Program-made: the position numbers and the translations under genes
Assembly: GCA_018694835.1 (NCBI GenBank)
Contig: JABHOG010000073.1
Location: 1 to 39,012 of the forward strand
DNA from: Planctomycetota bacterium
GTDB taxonomy: Bacteria; Planctomycetota; UBA8108; UBA1146
Length of the DNA: 39,012 bases
Reading direction: 5' to 3'
Part shown: positions 7,843 to 15,308 of the stretch, one piece after another
Numbering within the stretch: the stretch's first letter is position 1
Layout of the letters: each line of letters begins with the position of its first letter
The notes under the pieces: generated by a model
What the model was told of the DNA's origin: nothing
The model's database searches: none
What the model saw: the letters and a program-made list of their open reading frames with translations, nothing else

Positions 7843-9966
7843 ATGAATGAAGATCTAAAAAATATTCTCGAGCAAAAGGTCGCAAAGAAGACTGCCGGAA
7901 CATTCCATCTGGGTCGCGGTCAAGGGGCCCAGAGGATTCTCTTCGATGGAAATCTTTTCCAGTTCTACTCTGATCCCATCGCCCAGCACTTCCCCGATGT
8001 CAGTAACTGGTCCGATGCGATGACACCGGAGCACCTCGACTCCCTGCTCGCTCTCTGGTACACCGAAAGTCGCAATCTGGAAGTGATCCTATCCTCGGTA
8101 GAGGACCTGGATGAGGGTATCAGGAACAAGATCTGCCAGCAGCAGTCGGTCTCGATCCTGGTCGACGCTTTCACCGGAAATGGCGAGGGCTTCCTCTTTG
8201 AGGAACAATCGGGCCACACAGTGGAGATCACCAGTGGTATCGATGCCAAGACCTTGATGGATCAGTTGGATCAGCAGTTGGAGATACTGGAAAAAGCCAG
8301 GAGCATACTGCCTGCTCCCGAGGAACTATTGCTGCTCTCTCCCGGTGGAATCCAGGCTCGAGACGAACAGGGTCACTGGTGCTTCGCTCGCATCGCCATG
8401 CTGGTGGACGGCTTCAGGACCATCCGTGAAATTGAAGCGGACTCCCCCTTCTCTCCCATCTGGACGCTGCACTACCTGGCAGGAGGAGCTCGCCAGGGTT
8501 GGCTCTTCAAGAAGAAATTCCCCGAGCTGGCCCGGGTCAGGCTCGACCAGATCGACGATGCGTCTCGATCTGCACTGGTAGAGAAACTGGAACAAGCGAC
8601 ACCGATGGCAGCGGAACCGATCAAGATTCTCGAGAAGTTGCGCCAACTGCATCAACTGAGCGGAGATCGCCATGCAAAACGTACTGCGGAGATTCGCATC
8701 GTCGAGGCCCACCGAACGGCCAGGGACCCCGAGTCTGCCATCGCCATTCTCGACCAGATCCTGACCGAATCCCCCGAGGATGATCTGGCCCACAGCACTC
8801 GTATCGAGATCCTCGTCGAACGCGCAGAACAATTGCTCGGTGGCAGTCAACCGGAAGAGGGTCGGCGCTACCTCAGGAGAGCCATCGAGGTCTCAGATGA
8901 AGACCAACTGAGGCTCCAATTGATCGCGACCCATGAGACCCCCTCGATGCAGATCCGCGAAGGAGTGCGCATCGCTTCTCACTTACACAGGGGGTCACAC
9001 CGCCGCAGGGCGCTGAGGATCATCGATAGCCTCGAGGCGTTGCACCCGGATGATCACGAGATGCAACAGGCTAAAATTGACTTCCTACTCGACCACGGCG
9101 AGGAACAGGCCTCCGAACAAGCACTCGAACGCCTCGCAGCACGCCAGGCTTCCGAGGGCAACATTCACAGAGCGCGAGAAATTGCAGAGAGCGTACGGAT
9201 GCTACGGCGAAACAGAGGAGTCGAGGAGACTCAAGCTCGAACGGGCAAGAAAGCTCTTCGCAACATCCGCCGGTTCTGCATGCTTGCACCCTTCCTGGCC
9301 ACTGCAGTGATTCTCATCTATGCAGAGTTTTCGTTGCAACATGTGATTGCCACTGCCGACACCATGCCCCCGGAACAATGGCGAAAAGAAGCCCAGCCAT
9401 GGCTCCAATGGCTCCCCTCCGGTCCGTGGAAAGAAGGGCTCGACAGTGCGGAAGCGCTGGTCGAGAAGCGCAAACAAGACGGTCGTAGCCGCTACTCCAC
9501 CCTCGCCCAGAGTGCCATCCTGGATGCCAAGGGCGCCCGCATCCTCGGCAACTCCGAAGAGGTCAGTCGCCAGTTAAAGTTGGCGAGCCAATACGGTGCT
9601 GACGCCGAAACACGGCGTTTGAGGGATCATTGGGAAGCGGAAGATCATCAGGCCGCGGCTCTGCGACACCGATCCGAGGAGGCACGGATCCAACACAACC
9701 TGACCGAGGTGAGGAAACTCAATTTCCAGTTACTCGAGCAGTATCCATCAAATGACGCCACCACAGGCTTGACGATTCCGGTTCGAATAGAAACCAGCTC
9801 ACCGGCCCGACTGATCCTCGATTCTGGTGAAACGTTGGTACCGCCCGGCTGGCTCGAGGTTCCCGCCTTCGGGTCGAGGCAGATCCGCCTCGAAGCCAAC
9901 GGCAGGAACAGCACCTTCGTGATCACCTCAGAGGGGCCGGAAACGATCGTATTGCCGACTCCCTGA
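7843..9966 (+). CDS. Membrane protein with N-terminal DUF4388-like domain, TPR-like helices and C-terminal PEGA-like domain
   Basis: 707 residues. Residues 1-130 (GTFHLGRGQGAQRILFDGNL... LEVILSSVEDLDE) resemble DUF4388/PATAN-type input domains, a tentative match. Residues ~240-450 are TPR-like helices (ARDPESAIAILDQILTESPEDDLAH). One transmembrane segment lies near residues 490-510 (FCMLAPFLATAVILIYAEF). After more helical sequence the last ~70 residues (SSPARLILDSGETLVPPGWLEVP) look like a PEGA surface domain. This suggests a cytoplasmic sensing half linked through the membrane to an outer half. The frame extends to 7723 but that part overlaps the preceding gene; the ATG at 7843 has AGAGGGAG upstream and sits two bases after the previous stop. 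It is the last gene of the 4631-9966 operon and converges on gatB. Confidence 0.75.
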   Translation: MNEDLKNILEQKVAKKTAGTFHLGRGQGAQRILFDGNLFQFYSDPIAQHFPDVSNWSDAMTPEHLDSLLALWYTESRNLEVILSSVEDLDEGIRNKICQQQSVSILVDAFTGNGEGFLFEEQSGHTVEITSGIDAKTLMDQLDQQLEILEKARSILPAPEELLLLSPGGIQARDEQGHWCFARIAMLVDGFRTIREIEADSPFSPIWTLHYLAGGARQGWLFKKKFPELARVRLDQIDDASRSALVEKLEQATPMAAEPIKILEKLRQLHQLSGDRHAKRTAEIRIVEAHRTARDPESAIAILDQILTESPEDDLAHSTRIEILVERAEQLLGGSQPEEGRRYLRRAIEVSDEDQLRLQLIATHETPSMQIREGVRIASHLHRGSHRRRALRIIDSLEALHPDDHEMQQAKIDFLLDHGEEQASEQALERLAARQASEGNIHRAREIAESVRMLRRNRGVEETQARTGKKALRNIRRFCMLAPFLATAVILIYAEFSLQHVIATADTMPPEQWRKEAQPWLQWLPSGPWKEGLDSAEALVEKRKQDGRSRYSTLAQSAILDAKGARILGNSEEVSRQLKLASQYGADAETRRLRDHWEAEDHQAAALRHRSEEARIQHNLTEVRKLNFQLLEQYPSNDATTGLTIPVRIETSSPARLILDSGETLVPPGWLEVPAFGSRQIRLEANGRNSTFVITSEGPETIVLPTP

Positions 9967-9996
9967 TGCGCAGCGAAAGCCTCCGGTGACAGGAAT

Positions 9997-11472
9997 TCAG
10001 TCGTGCTGAATCAACCGCTGGAGGATCTCCTGAACTCGACGAGGATGGGCCTGCCCCGAACTGGCCTTCATCACCTGCCCCATGAGGAAGCCGAGCGGTT
10101 TACTGTCGCCGGCGCGAATCTTTTCCGCGGCATCGGGATTGGCATCCACGACCTGCTGGACCCAACCGATCAGAGCAGCCTCGTCACTGACTTGCTCACC
10201 GGTTTGTGCAAGGATTTTCGCCGGGGAGCAGCCTTGATCGAGGGCGGCCTGGAGGATTTCACGCCCCTTGGCCACGCTGATCCGATCCCCCTCCACCGCC
10301 TCGACCACCTCTGCGATGGAAGCCGCGGTCAGTGGGTAATCCTCGATCGATTCCTCCCGATCATTGAGATGCTTGAGGACCTCGCCGCGAAACCAGTTCG
10401 ATGCCGAGGCGGGTGAAAGTCCAGCGGCTAGCAACTGATCAAAGAAATCACCAAACTCTCGCCGCGCCAGGATCGATTCGGCATCTCGCGCATCGACTTT
10501 CAGTTGATCGATGTAACGAGTTCTCCTGTCGCCAAGGGACTCCGGCAATGAGTCCCGTTCCCGATCGATGTCTGACGATTCGATGATCAGTAGTGGCAGA
10601 TCTGGATCGGGAAAGTAACGGTAATCTGGAGAGTCTTCCTTGCCACGCATCTCCTCGGTCTGCTCCAGGTCTTGATCCCACAGACGAGTCTCCTGGCGAA
10701 TCACGCCTCCCGCTTCCAGTACCACCGCCTGGCGAGCCGACTCCACTTCGACCGATCTCTCGATGGAGACGAACGAATTGAGGTTCTTCAGTTCCGTGCG
10801 AGTTCCCAGGACAGTATCCCCTTCGCGATGAATCGACACATTGACGTCCGCTCGAAGGTTTCCCTTCTCCATATCGCCATCACAAACACCGATCCACCGC
10901 AACAATTCTCGTGTAGAGCGGACGCAGCGTGCCGCTTCGACCCCGCTCATCTGCAGTGGTTCGGTAACGATTTCAAGCAATGGACTGCTGCATCTATTGA
11001 GATCGATACGACTGGTGCCATCCTCGGCATGAACCGACTTGCCAGCGTCCTCCTCCATGTGGATTCGGACCAGCGGCAGAACCCCGGAGGAACCATCGTC
11101 TCGTTCAAATTGGATCGCGCCACCGAGGGCATAGGGGCGATAGAACTGGCTGATCTGGTAGCCCTTGGGAAGATCGGGATAGAAGTAGTTCTTGCGATCG
11201 AATCGACTCTCTCGTTGGACTCCGCAGTCGAGGCTGATGGCGGCACGGATCGCCCGGCGAACCGCCGCCTGGTTGATCACCGGTAATGCGCCAGGCCAGC
11301 CGGCGCAAACCGGACAAAGGTGCTGGTTCGGTGCGGTTCCCGTCGATCGCACACAGGCACAGAACATCTTGCTCCGTGTCGACATCTGGGCATGAATCTC
11401 GAGGCCAACCACTGTTTTCCAGCTGTTCGTTTTTCCGCTCAACGATTTTTCACTCAACGAATTTCCACTCAT
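9997..11472 (-). CDS. gatB: Aspartyl/glutamyl-tRNA(Asn/Gln) amidotransferase subunit B
   Basis: GatB of the GatCAB complex, which phosphorylates and then amidates mischarged Glu-tRNA(Gln) and/or Asp-tRNA(Asn). The 491 residues match the family. The signature VVGLEIHAQMSTRSKMFCAC is at residues 21-40, and the zinc-binding cysteines C38, C40, C53 and C56 are all present. The kinase region (SCSPLLEIVTEP-like: NRCSSPLLEIVTEP; KNLNSF) and the helical tail ending in a YqeY-like domain (LMGQVMKASSGQAHPRRVQEIL) are intact. The ATG overlaps the gatA stop in an ATGA, indicating translational coupling. Ser/Lys-rich residues 1-17 (SEKSLSGK) are a family-atypical short extension. Confidence 0.97.
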   Translation of the reverse strand: MSGNSLSEKSLSGKTNSWKTVVGLEIHAQMSTRSKMFCACVRSTGTAPNQHLCPVCAGWPGALPVINQAAVRRAIRAAISLDCGVQRESRFDRKNYFYPDLPKGYQISQFYRPYALGGAIQFERDDGSSGVLPLVRIHMEEDAGKSVHAEDGTSRIDLNRCSSPLLEIVTEPLQMSGVEAARCVRSTRELLRWIGVCDGDMEKGNLRADVNVSIHREGDTVLGTRTELKNLNSFVSIERSVEVESARQAVVLEAGGVIRQETRLWDQDLEQTEEMRGKEDSPDYRYFPDPDLPLLIIESSDIDRERDSLPESLGDRRTRYIDQLKVDARDAESILARREFGDFFDQLLAAGLSPASASNWFRGEVLKHLNDREESIEDYPLTAASIAEVVEAVEGDRISVAKGREILQAALDQGCSPAKILAQTGEQVSDEAALIGWVQQVVDANPDAAEKIRAGDSKPLGFLMGQVMKASSGQAHPRRVQEILQRLIQHD

Positions 11473-12947
11473 CGTGTGCCCCCTTGCGGGAGTGCCCGAT
11501 GCTCATCGTTCCAGCACTGCCACCGCTGGCCAAATTCAAGTAGTACATGGTCACTACCGTGGGCCCCCATCAGTTGCATTCCGATCGGCAGTTGTTGCTC
11601 ATCAAAAGCACACGGTAACGCCAGCGCCGGAACTCCTGCCAGGTTCGCAGTCACCGTCAAGATATCGCATGCGTACAACGCCAGTGGGTCGTCGATACGC
11701 TCACCGATGGGAAAAGGAGCAAAGGGCGAAACCGGCAACAGAAGCGCATCGCAATCTTCCAGCACCTGATCGATCCCTTGACGGATCAAATCCCGTACTG
11801 CCAATGCACGGTTGTAGTACGCTTCTTGATATCCCGCCGAGAGTACGAAGGTACCGAGCAAGATTCTTCGACGAACCTCGCTGCCAAATCCTTGGTGCCG
11901 ACTGGTCTCGTACAGTTGCTGGAGATCTTCCGACTGCCCTCGAACTCCGACGTGAACACCGTCGTAGCGAGCCAGATTCGACGACGCCTCGGCGGTAGAG
12001 ATCACCTGGTAGCAGGCGTTCGCAGCCTCTAGATGCGGCAATGACCTCTCGATGATCTCGATACCCTGACTGGCCATCTGCTGTGCAGCAGATCGTACCG
12101 CCGAGGCGATGGAAGCATCGATGCCCGGCCCGAGTCCGTCGCTGATCAGAGCGACACGACCGATCTTTGGCTGCGAAATCTTTTGCTGCGAAGAGGTGCT
12201 TTGACGCAAACTGGTGCTGTCGAGTGGATCGTGCCCCTCGATCACCTGCAAGACGCTCTGACAATCGACGGCATCCCTGGCAATCGGACAGATTTGATCG
12301 AGGCTCGATCCGAAGGCGATCAGGCCACGTCGGGAGACCCGGCCCCAGGTCGGCTTGATCGCAGTGGCATTGCAGAAAGCCGCCGGTTGGCGGATCGATC
12401 CGCCAGTGTCACTGCCCAGATGAAAGGACCAACCGTGACTCCCGGCCAGTGCGGCGGAACCACCGCTCGACCCCCCCGGCACCCGTTCTCGGTCCCACGG
12501 ATTGGAGACCACCCCGTGGGAAGATGTCTCGTTGGAAGCTCCCATGGCGAACTCGTCACAACTGGTCTTCCCCACCAGTACTGCGCCAGCAGCACGTAGG
12601 CGGCGAACCGCAGTGGCATCTTCTTGGGCCTTGAATCCTCGGAGCATCGGGCTCGAAGCATCGCTACTGCCGAGTTGTGTCGTGATGTTCATTTTCGCGG
12701 TAAAGGGGATTCCATCGAGAGGTCCAAAGCACTGCCCCTGGGCTCTCCTCTGGTCACTCTGATCAGCGGCTTGCTGGGCGGACTCGTTGAAGATCTCGAC
12801 CACAGCGTTCAACTCCCGGCCGCCCCCCTCGAGAAACTCGAGGTAGCCGTCGATCAGTTGACGCGAGGTGCAGTGTCCATCGGCGAGCCATTGCTGCGCT
12901 TCACCGACCGTGGCGTCGATCGGAGGTAGGGATGATCGATTCGACAT
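11469..12947 (-). CDS. gatA: Aspartyl/glutamyl-tRNA(Asn/Gln) amidotransferase subunit A
   Basis: GatA amidase subunit, which releases ammonia from glutamine (or asparagine) and feeds it through a channel to GatB. 492 residues, normal length. The amidase Ser-cisSer-Lys triad is visible: Lys85 in PFTAKMNI, Ser160 in GGSSGGSAA and nucleophile Ser184 in SDTGGSIRQPA. The usual Asp after the lysine (VKDN in most homologues) is Met here, a modest departure. The gene starts 6 bases after the gatC stop and its own stop overlaps the gatB start, so gatC-gatA-gatB form one operon. I see no Gln-tRNA or Asn-tRNA synthetase gene in the window, so which tRNA is served is open. Confidence 0.97.
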   Translation of the reverse strand: MSNRSSLPPIDATVGEAQQWLADGHCTSRQLIDGYLEFLEGGGRELNAVVEIFNESAQQAADQSDQRRAQGQCFGPLDGIPFTAKMNITTQLGSSDASSPMLRGFKAQEDATAVRRLRAAGAVLVGKTSCDEFAMGASNETSSHGVVSNPWDRERVPGGSSGGSAALAGSHGWSFHLGSDTGGSIRQPAAFCNATAIKPTWGRVSRRGLIAFGSSLDQICPIARDAVDCQSVLQVIEGHDPLDSTSLRQSTSSQQKISQPKIGRVALISDGLGPGIDASIASAVRSAAQQMASQGIEIIERSLPHLEAANACYQVISTAEASSNLARYDGVHVGVRGQSEDLQQLYETSRHQGFGSEVRRRILLGTFVLSAGYQEAYYNRALAVRDLIRQGIDQVLEDCDALLLPVSPFAPFPIGERIDDPLALYACDILTVTANLAGVPALALPCAFDEQQLPIGMQLMGAHGSDHVLLEFGQRWQCWNDEHRALPQGGTR

Positions 12948-12953
12948 GATCCC

Positions 12954-13313
12954 CTAGCCGACGACTCTTGGAGTGACAAAGGAACCATCTCGCCAGTCGG
13001 GAGCATTTCCGCCGAACGCTGCCGGGTCTCTCGGGCCACCGGCATCGGTCGGCTTTGACGATTGATCTTCACGAGTCATCGAGACGGTCGCTTGCGAGAC
13101 ATGAAGATCGGGCCGATGCCCCTCGGGAATCTCGACCGATCGCAATGTATCGACCAGATCAAGAATCTTTTCCAGGTGCTCGACCAGTCCTGGGATTTCA
13201 TCATCGGAGACTTCCAGCCGCGCCAGGTGAGCGGTTTTTCGCACCAGTGCCTCGTCGATCACCGGTCGATCAGGATCCGGCTGAGGATGGTGAGAAGGCC
13301 CATCTTGTGCCAT
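12954..13313 (-). CDS. gatC: Aspartyl/glutamyl-tRNA(Asn/Gln) amidotransferase subunit C
   Basis: GatC, the small subunit that wraps around GatA and GatB and stabilises the complex. 119 residues with the family core VRKTAHLARLEVSDDEIPGLVEHLEKILDLVDTLRSVE (about residues 24-61) and a C-terminal segment with the typical RDD-like end (REDQ... DWRDGSFVTPRVV). The N-terminus (residues 1-20, His/Pro/Asp-rich) is longer than in most GatC proteins. The ATG at 13313 has GAGAGGGG about 7 bases upstream. It is the first gene of gatCAB; the tRNA-Met terminator 100 bases upstream implies that the operon has its own promoter in 13314-13413, though I cannot assign one convincingly. Confidence 0.93.
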   Translation of the reverse strand: MAQDGPSHHPQPDPDRPVIDEALVRKTAHLARLEVSDDEIPGLVEHLEKILDLVDTLRSVEIPEGHRPDLHVSQATVSMTREDQSSKPTDAGGPRDPAAFGGNAPDWRDGSFVTPRVVG

Positions 13314-13413
13314 GTCGATTCCCCTCTCGATTTCGATTCAACGGTACTCGAGTTGCAGTGCCCCCCGGGTTCCTCGCCAGGGATGGTGCAACGAATGAGC
13401 GCTGATATCGAAG

Positions 13414-13447
13414 AAAAACTCCCGACCGACCCGGTCGGTCGGGAGTT
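13414..13447 (-). terminator. Intrinsic terminator of the tRNA-Met gene
   Basis: A perfect dyad of 14 base pairs (AACTCCCGACCGAC and its complement) spans 13417-13447. On the - strand it ends in GGGAGTT followed by TTTC, giving a run of five T. It lies 12 bases after the CCA end of tRNA-Met and separates it from gatCAB. Confidence 0.9.
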
Positions 13448-13459
13448 CACATCGCAAAT

Positions 13460-13535
13460 TGGTACCGGCGCAGGGACTCGAACCCCGGACCCAAGGATTA
13501 TGATTCCTTTGCTCTACCAACTGAGCTACACCGGC
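13460..13535 (-). tRNA. tRNA-Met (anticodon CAU, elongator type), CCA encoded
   Basis: 76 bases including an encoded CCA. The - strand starts GCCGGTG-TA-GCTC, has anticodon stem AAGGA/TCCTT with loop ATCATAA (anticodon CAT), T-arm CGGGG-TTCGAGT-CCCTG, acceptor 3' strand CGCCGGT, discriminator A73 and CCA. It lacks the GGG/CCC anticodon-stem pairs of initiator tRNA. The acceptor has G1-U72 and U6-G67 wobbles, the first being unusual. A CAU anticodon could also belong to tRNA-Ile2 (lysidine-modified); I favour Met but cannot exclude Ile2. Confidence 0.9.
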
Positions 13536-14387
13536 ATGGGCACCGACGATAGCGGCACAAGCGCTGGCTGTCCAGATCGACCGTCCACTTCTGTCCAAGA
13601 GGACGGCCGGAGACCGCCTCCGGCCCGGGCAGCACTGGCAGCACTGTCAGAACTACTGTGGCCAGAGCAGTGCCGTCTCTGTGGTGACAATCCGCTCCCC
13701 AACAGGGCTCTATGCGCCACCTGCCTCGGTGATCTGCCGCCGTTGTCCCCTACCTGCCCCCGCTGCCTCCAGCGAGAGGAGCGGTTCGAGGGGCGCTGTG
13801 CCGCCTGTCTCGTTACGGCTCCACAACGCCCGCTGATCCACATCTCGACACATGAGGGCTCTTTGCGAGGTCTGATCCTCAAGGGAAAGAGCCAACAGCG
13901 GGACGATATCGCCGGTCTATTGGCGTCTACCCTGGTCGACCGGTGGTGCTCACTGGAGCGCCAATCCCGCTTTCCGCAGATCGAGGAGTGCAGCCACTGG
14001 ACGGTGGTGGCGATACCCCGGCACTGGCGCCGAAGCTGGATCGAGGGGATCTCCTTCGCCGAACGGCTGGCGATCCCGGTCGCAAGTCAGCGCGGTCTGC
14101 TGTATCGAAGGCTACTGAGGAGGAACCCAGGACGAGCGCAAGTCACTCTCCCGGCGCACCGACGGCGAGCACTCACGGCCAGTGCTTTTCACTGTGGTAC
14201 CGCGCCAAAGACTCCCACCGCTCCATCCATCGTGCTGGTCGATGATGTCCTGACCACCGGGGCCACGATGCGTGCGGCAACCGCATCTCTCGAAGCGGCA
14301 GGGTATCCGGTGGTGTTGTGGCTGGTCGCCAGCGTCAGTGGAGCGAGTTCAGGAACTCCGACGGCAGTGAATCCGACGGCACCCTAA
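13536..14387 (+). CDS. ComF family phosphoribosyltransferase-like protein
   Basis: ComF-type protein, related to the competence factor needed for uptake of single-stranded DNA. 283 residues. An N-terminal zinc ribbon with CxxC pairs (C46/C49 in CRLCG, then CATC, CPRC and CAAC) is followed by a type I phosphoribosyltransferase domain with the PRPP loop IVLVDDVLTTGATM at about residues 233-246. The frame runs open back to 13062, but that part is antisense to gatC and the tRNA. The ATG at 13536 is the only ordinary start after the tRNA and begins one base beyond it, with no clear ribosome site, so the start is uncertain; family similarity begins near residue 38. Its TAA overlaps the stop of the convergent methyltransferase at 14384-14387. 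Confidence 0.85.
   Translation: MGTDDSGTSAGCPDRPSTSVQEDGRRPPPARAALAALSELLWPEQCRLCGDNPLPNRALCATCLGDLPPLSPTCPRCLQREERFEGRCAACLVTAPQRPLIHISTHEGSLRGLILKGKSQQRDDIAGLLASTLVDRWCSLERQSRFPQIEECSHWTVVAIPRHWRRSWIEGISFAERLAIPVASQRGLLYRRLLRRNPGRAQVTLPAHRRRALTASAFHCGTAPKTPTAPSIVLVDDVLTTGATMRAATASLEAAGYPVVLWLVASVSGASSGTPTAVNPTAP
13546..13574 (-). promoter_or_regulatory. Likely sigma-70 type promoter of tRNA-Met
   Basis: On the - strand TGGACA (13574-13569) and TATCGT (13551-13546) are separated by 17 bases, 10 bases before the first tRNA base. This gives 5/6 and 4/6 matches to the consensus boxes with ideal spacing. It lies inside the N-terminal codons of the oppositely oriented comF. Confidence 0.5.
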
Positions 14388-15226
14388 GGAATGGCCACCA
14401 GGTAGGCGATCCAAGCATCGGTACTCTCCGCCCGAGTGGTGAGGGTGAACTCGCCGTCACCATCGCCTTCATCATCGACGCCTTCCCAGTAGACCTCGAC
14501 CTTGGAAAAACCGGCATCGAGGAGGATCTCCTGGCTCTCACGCATACCGTAGCGGCGCCAGTCGTAGGTGAACGCCCGTTTCATCTTGGACCCATCGGGA
14601 AAGTGGAAGGAGATATGGCAAAGGATTTCATCACTGACCCCGCACACCGCGTCCTGATCCCAGATGTAGTCGAAGCCATCCTTCTCGTGTTCCTCTTCCA
14701 TCTCCTCGTAGGCTTCCTTGCCGCCGTAGATGTCGAGAATGAAGAGCCCTTCTGGATGAAGGCTGGACCGGACTGATCTGAAGTATTCGAGTAACTCCTG
14801 GCGCTTCTTGAAGATCCACCAGGAGAAGTTCATCGCGCAGATGATGTCGACCGGATCCTTCGGGGCATCCAGGACATCGGCGATCCGAAGATCGACCCGG
14901 GAGCGCTGTTCATCATCCAACTTGGCGAGATTGTTCTCGATGCCCCACTCCACCGTCTCCACATCCAGATCGTAACCAATCGCCTTGCGATTCGGATCTT
15001 CCTCGACCCATGTGGCCGAGAGCAAGCCGGTGCCACAGAAGTCTTCCCTCATCACGATGGCATCTCGTTGGAACTTCTTCGCAAAGAGTTTGGACATGAA
15101 CTCGTTGTCTGCCGATGGTTCCTGAACCGCTCTCTGGTACAAGTCGTGCTTGTTGGCCAGGAAAGCCTGTCGATCAGGTTTCTTCTTCTTGTTCTTCTTC
15201 TTGTTCTTCTTCGCCTCGGCTACCAC
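14384..15226 (-). CDS. Class I SAM-dependent methyltransferase
   Basis: 280 residues from a GTG start with AAGGGGAAG upstream. The N-terminus is a lysine-rich tract (KKNKKKNKKKKPDRQ), which could bind RNA or another polyanion. The Rossmann methyltransferase core follows: motif I EDFCGTGLLSATW at about residues 61-73, the acidic end of strand 2 in AIGYDLD, motif II/III ADVLD, and IICAMNFSWWIF at the catalytic face. The substrate is not predictable; the closest description is a small-molecule or protein methyltransferase. The last part (YWEGVDDEGDGDGEFTLTTRAE) is acidic. The flavin oxidoreductase gene upstream on the same strand ends 82 bases before its start. Confidence 0.85.
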   Translation of the reverse strand: MVAEAKKNKKKNKKKKPDRQAFLANKHDLYQRAVQEPSADNEFMSKLFAKKFQRDAIVMREDFCGTGLLSATWVEEDPNRKAIGYDLDVETVEWGIENNLAKLDDEQRSRVDLRIADVLDAPKDPVDIICAMNFSWWIFKKRQELLEYFRSVRSSLHPEGLFILDIYGGKEAYEEMEEEHEKDGFDYIWDQDAVCGVSDEILCHISFHFPDGSKMKRAFTYDWRRYGMRESQEILLDAGFSKVEVYWEGVDDEGDGDGEFTLTTRAESTDAWIAYLVAIP

Positions 15227-15308
15227 GTCTTCCCCTTACTCACTGCAGTTGCACCCCTGATATCGCTGGAATCCACACCGACAGATCATCCGGACTTCAG
15301 ACCACTTC

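Noticed and set aside
13062-13535. In-frame upstream extension of comF (158 codons) across gatC antisense and the tRNA
   Set aside because: It runs antisense to the clearly conserved gatC and through tRNA-Met and its terminator; only the part from 13536 resembles ComF.
13460-13535. Initiator tRNA-Met
   Set aside because: The anticodon stem lacks the three consecutive G-C pairs of initiators, and the D-arm and body are of elongator type.
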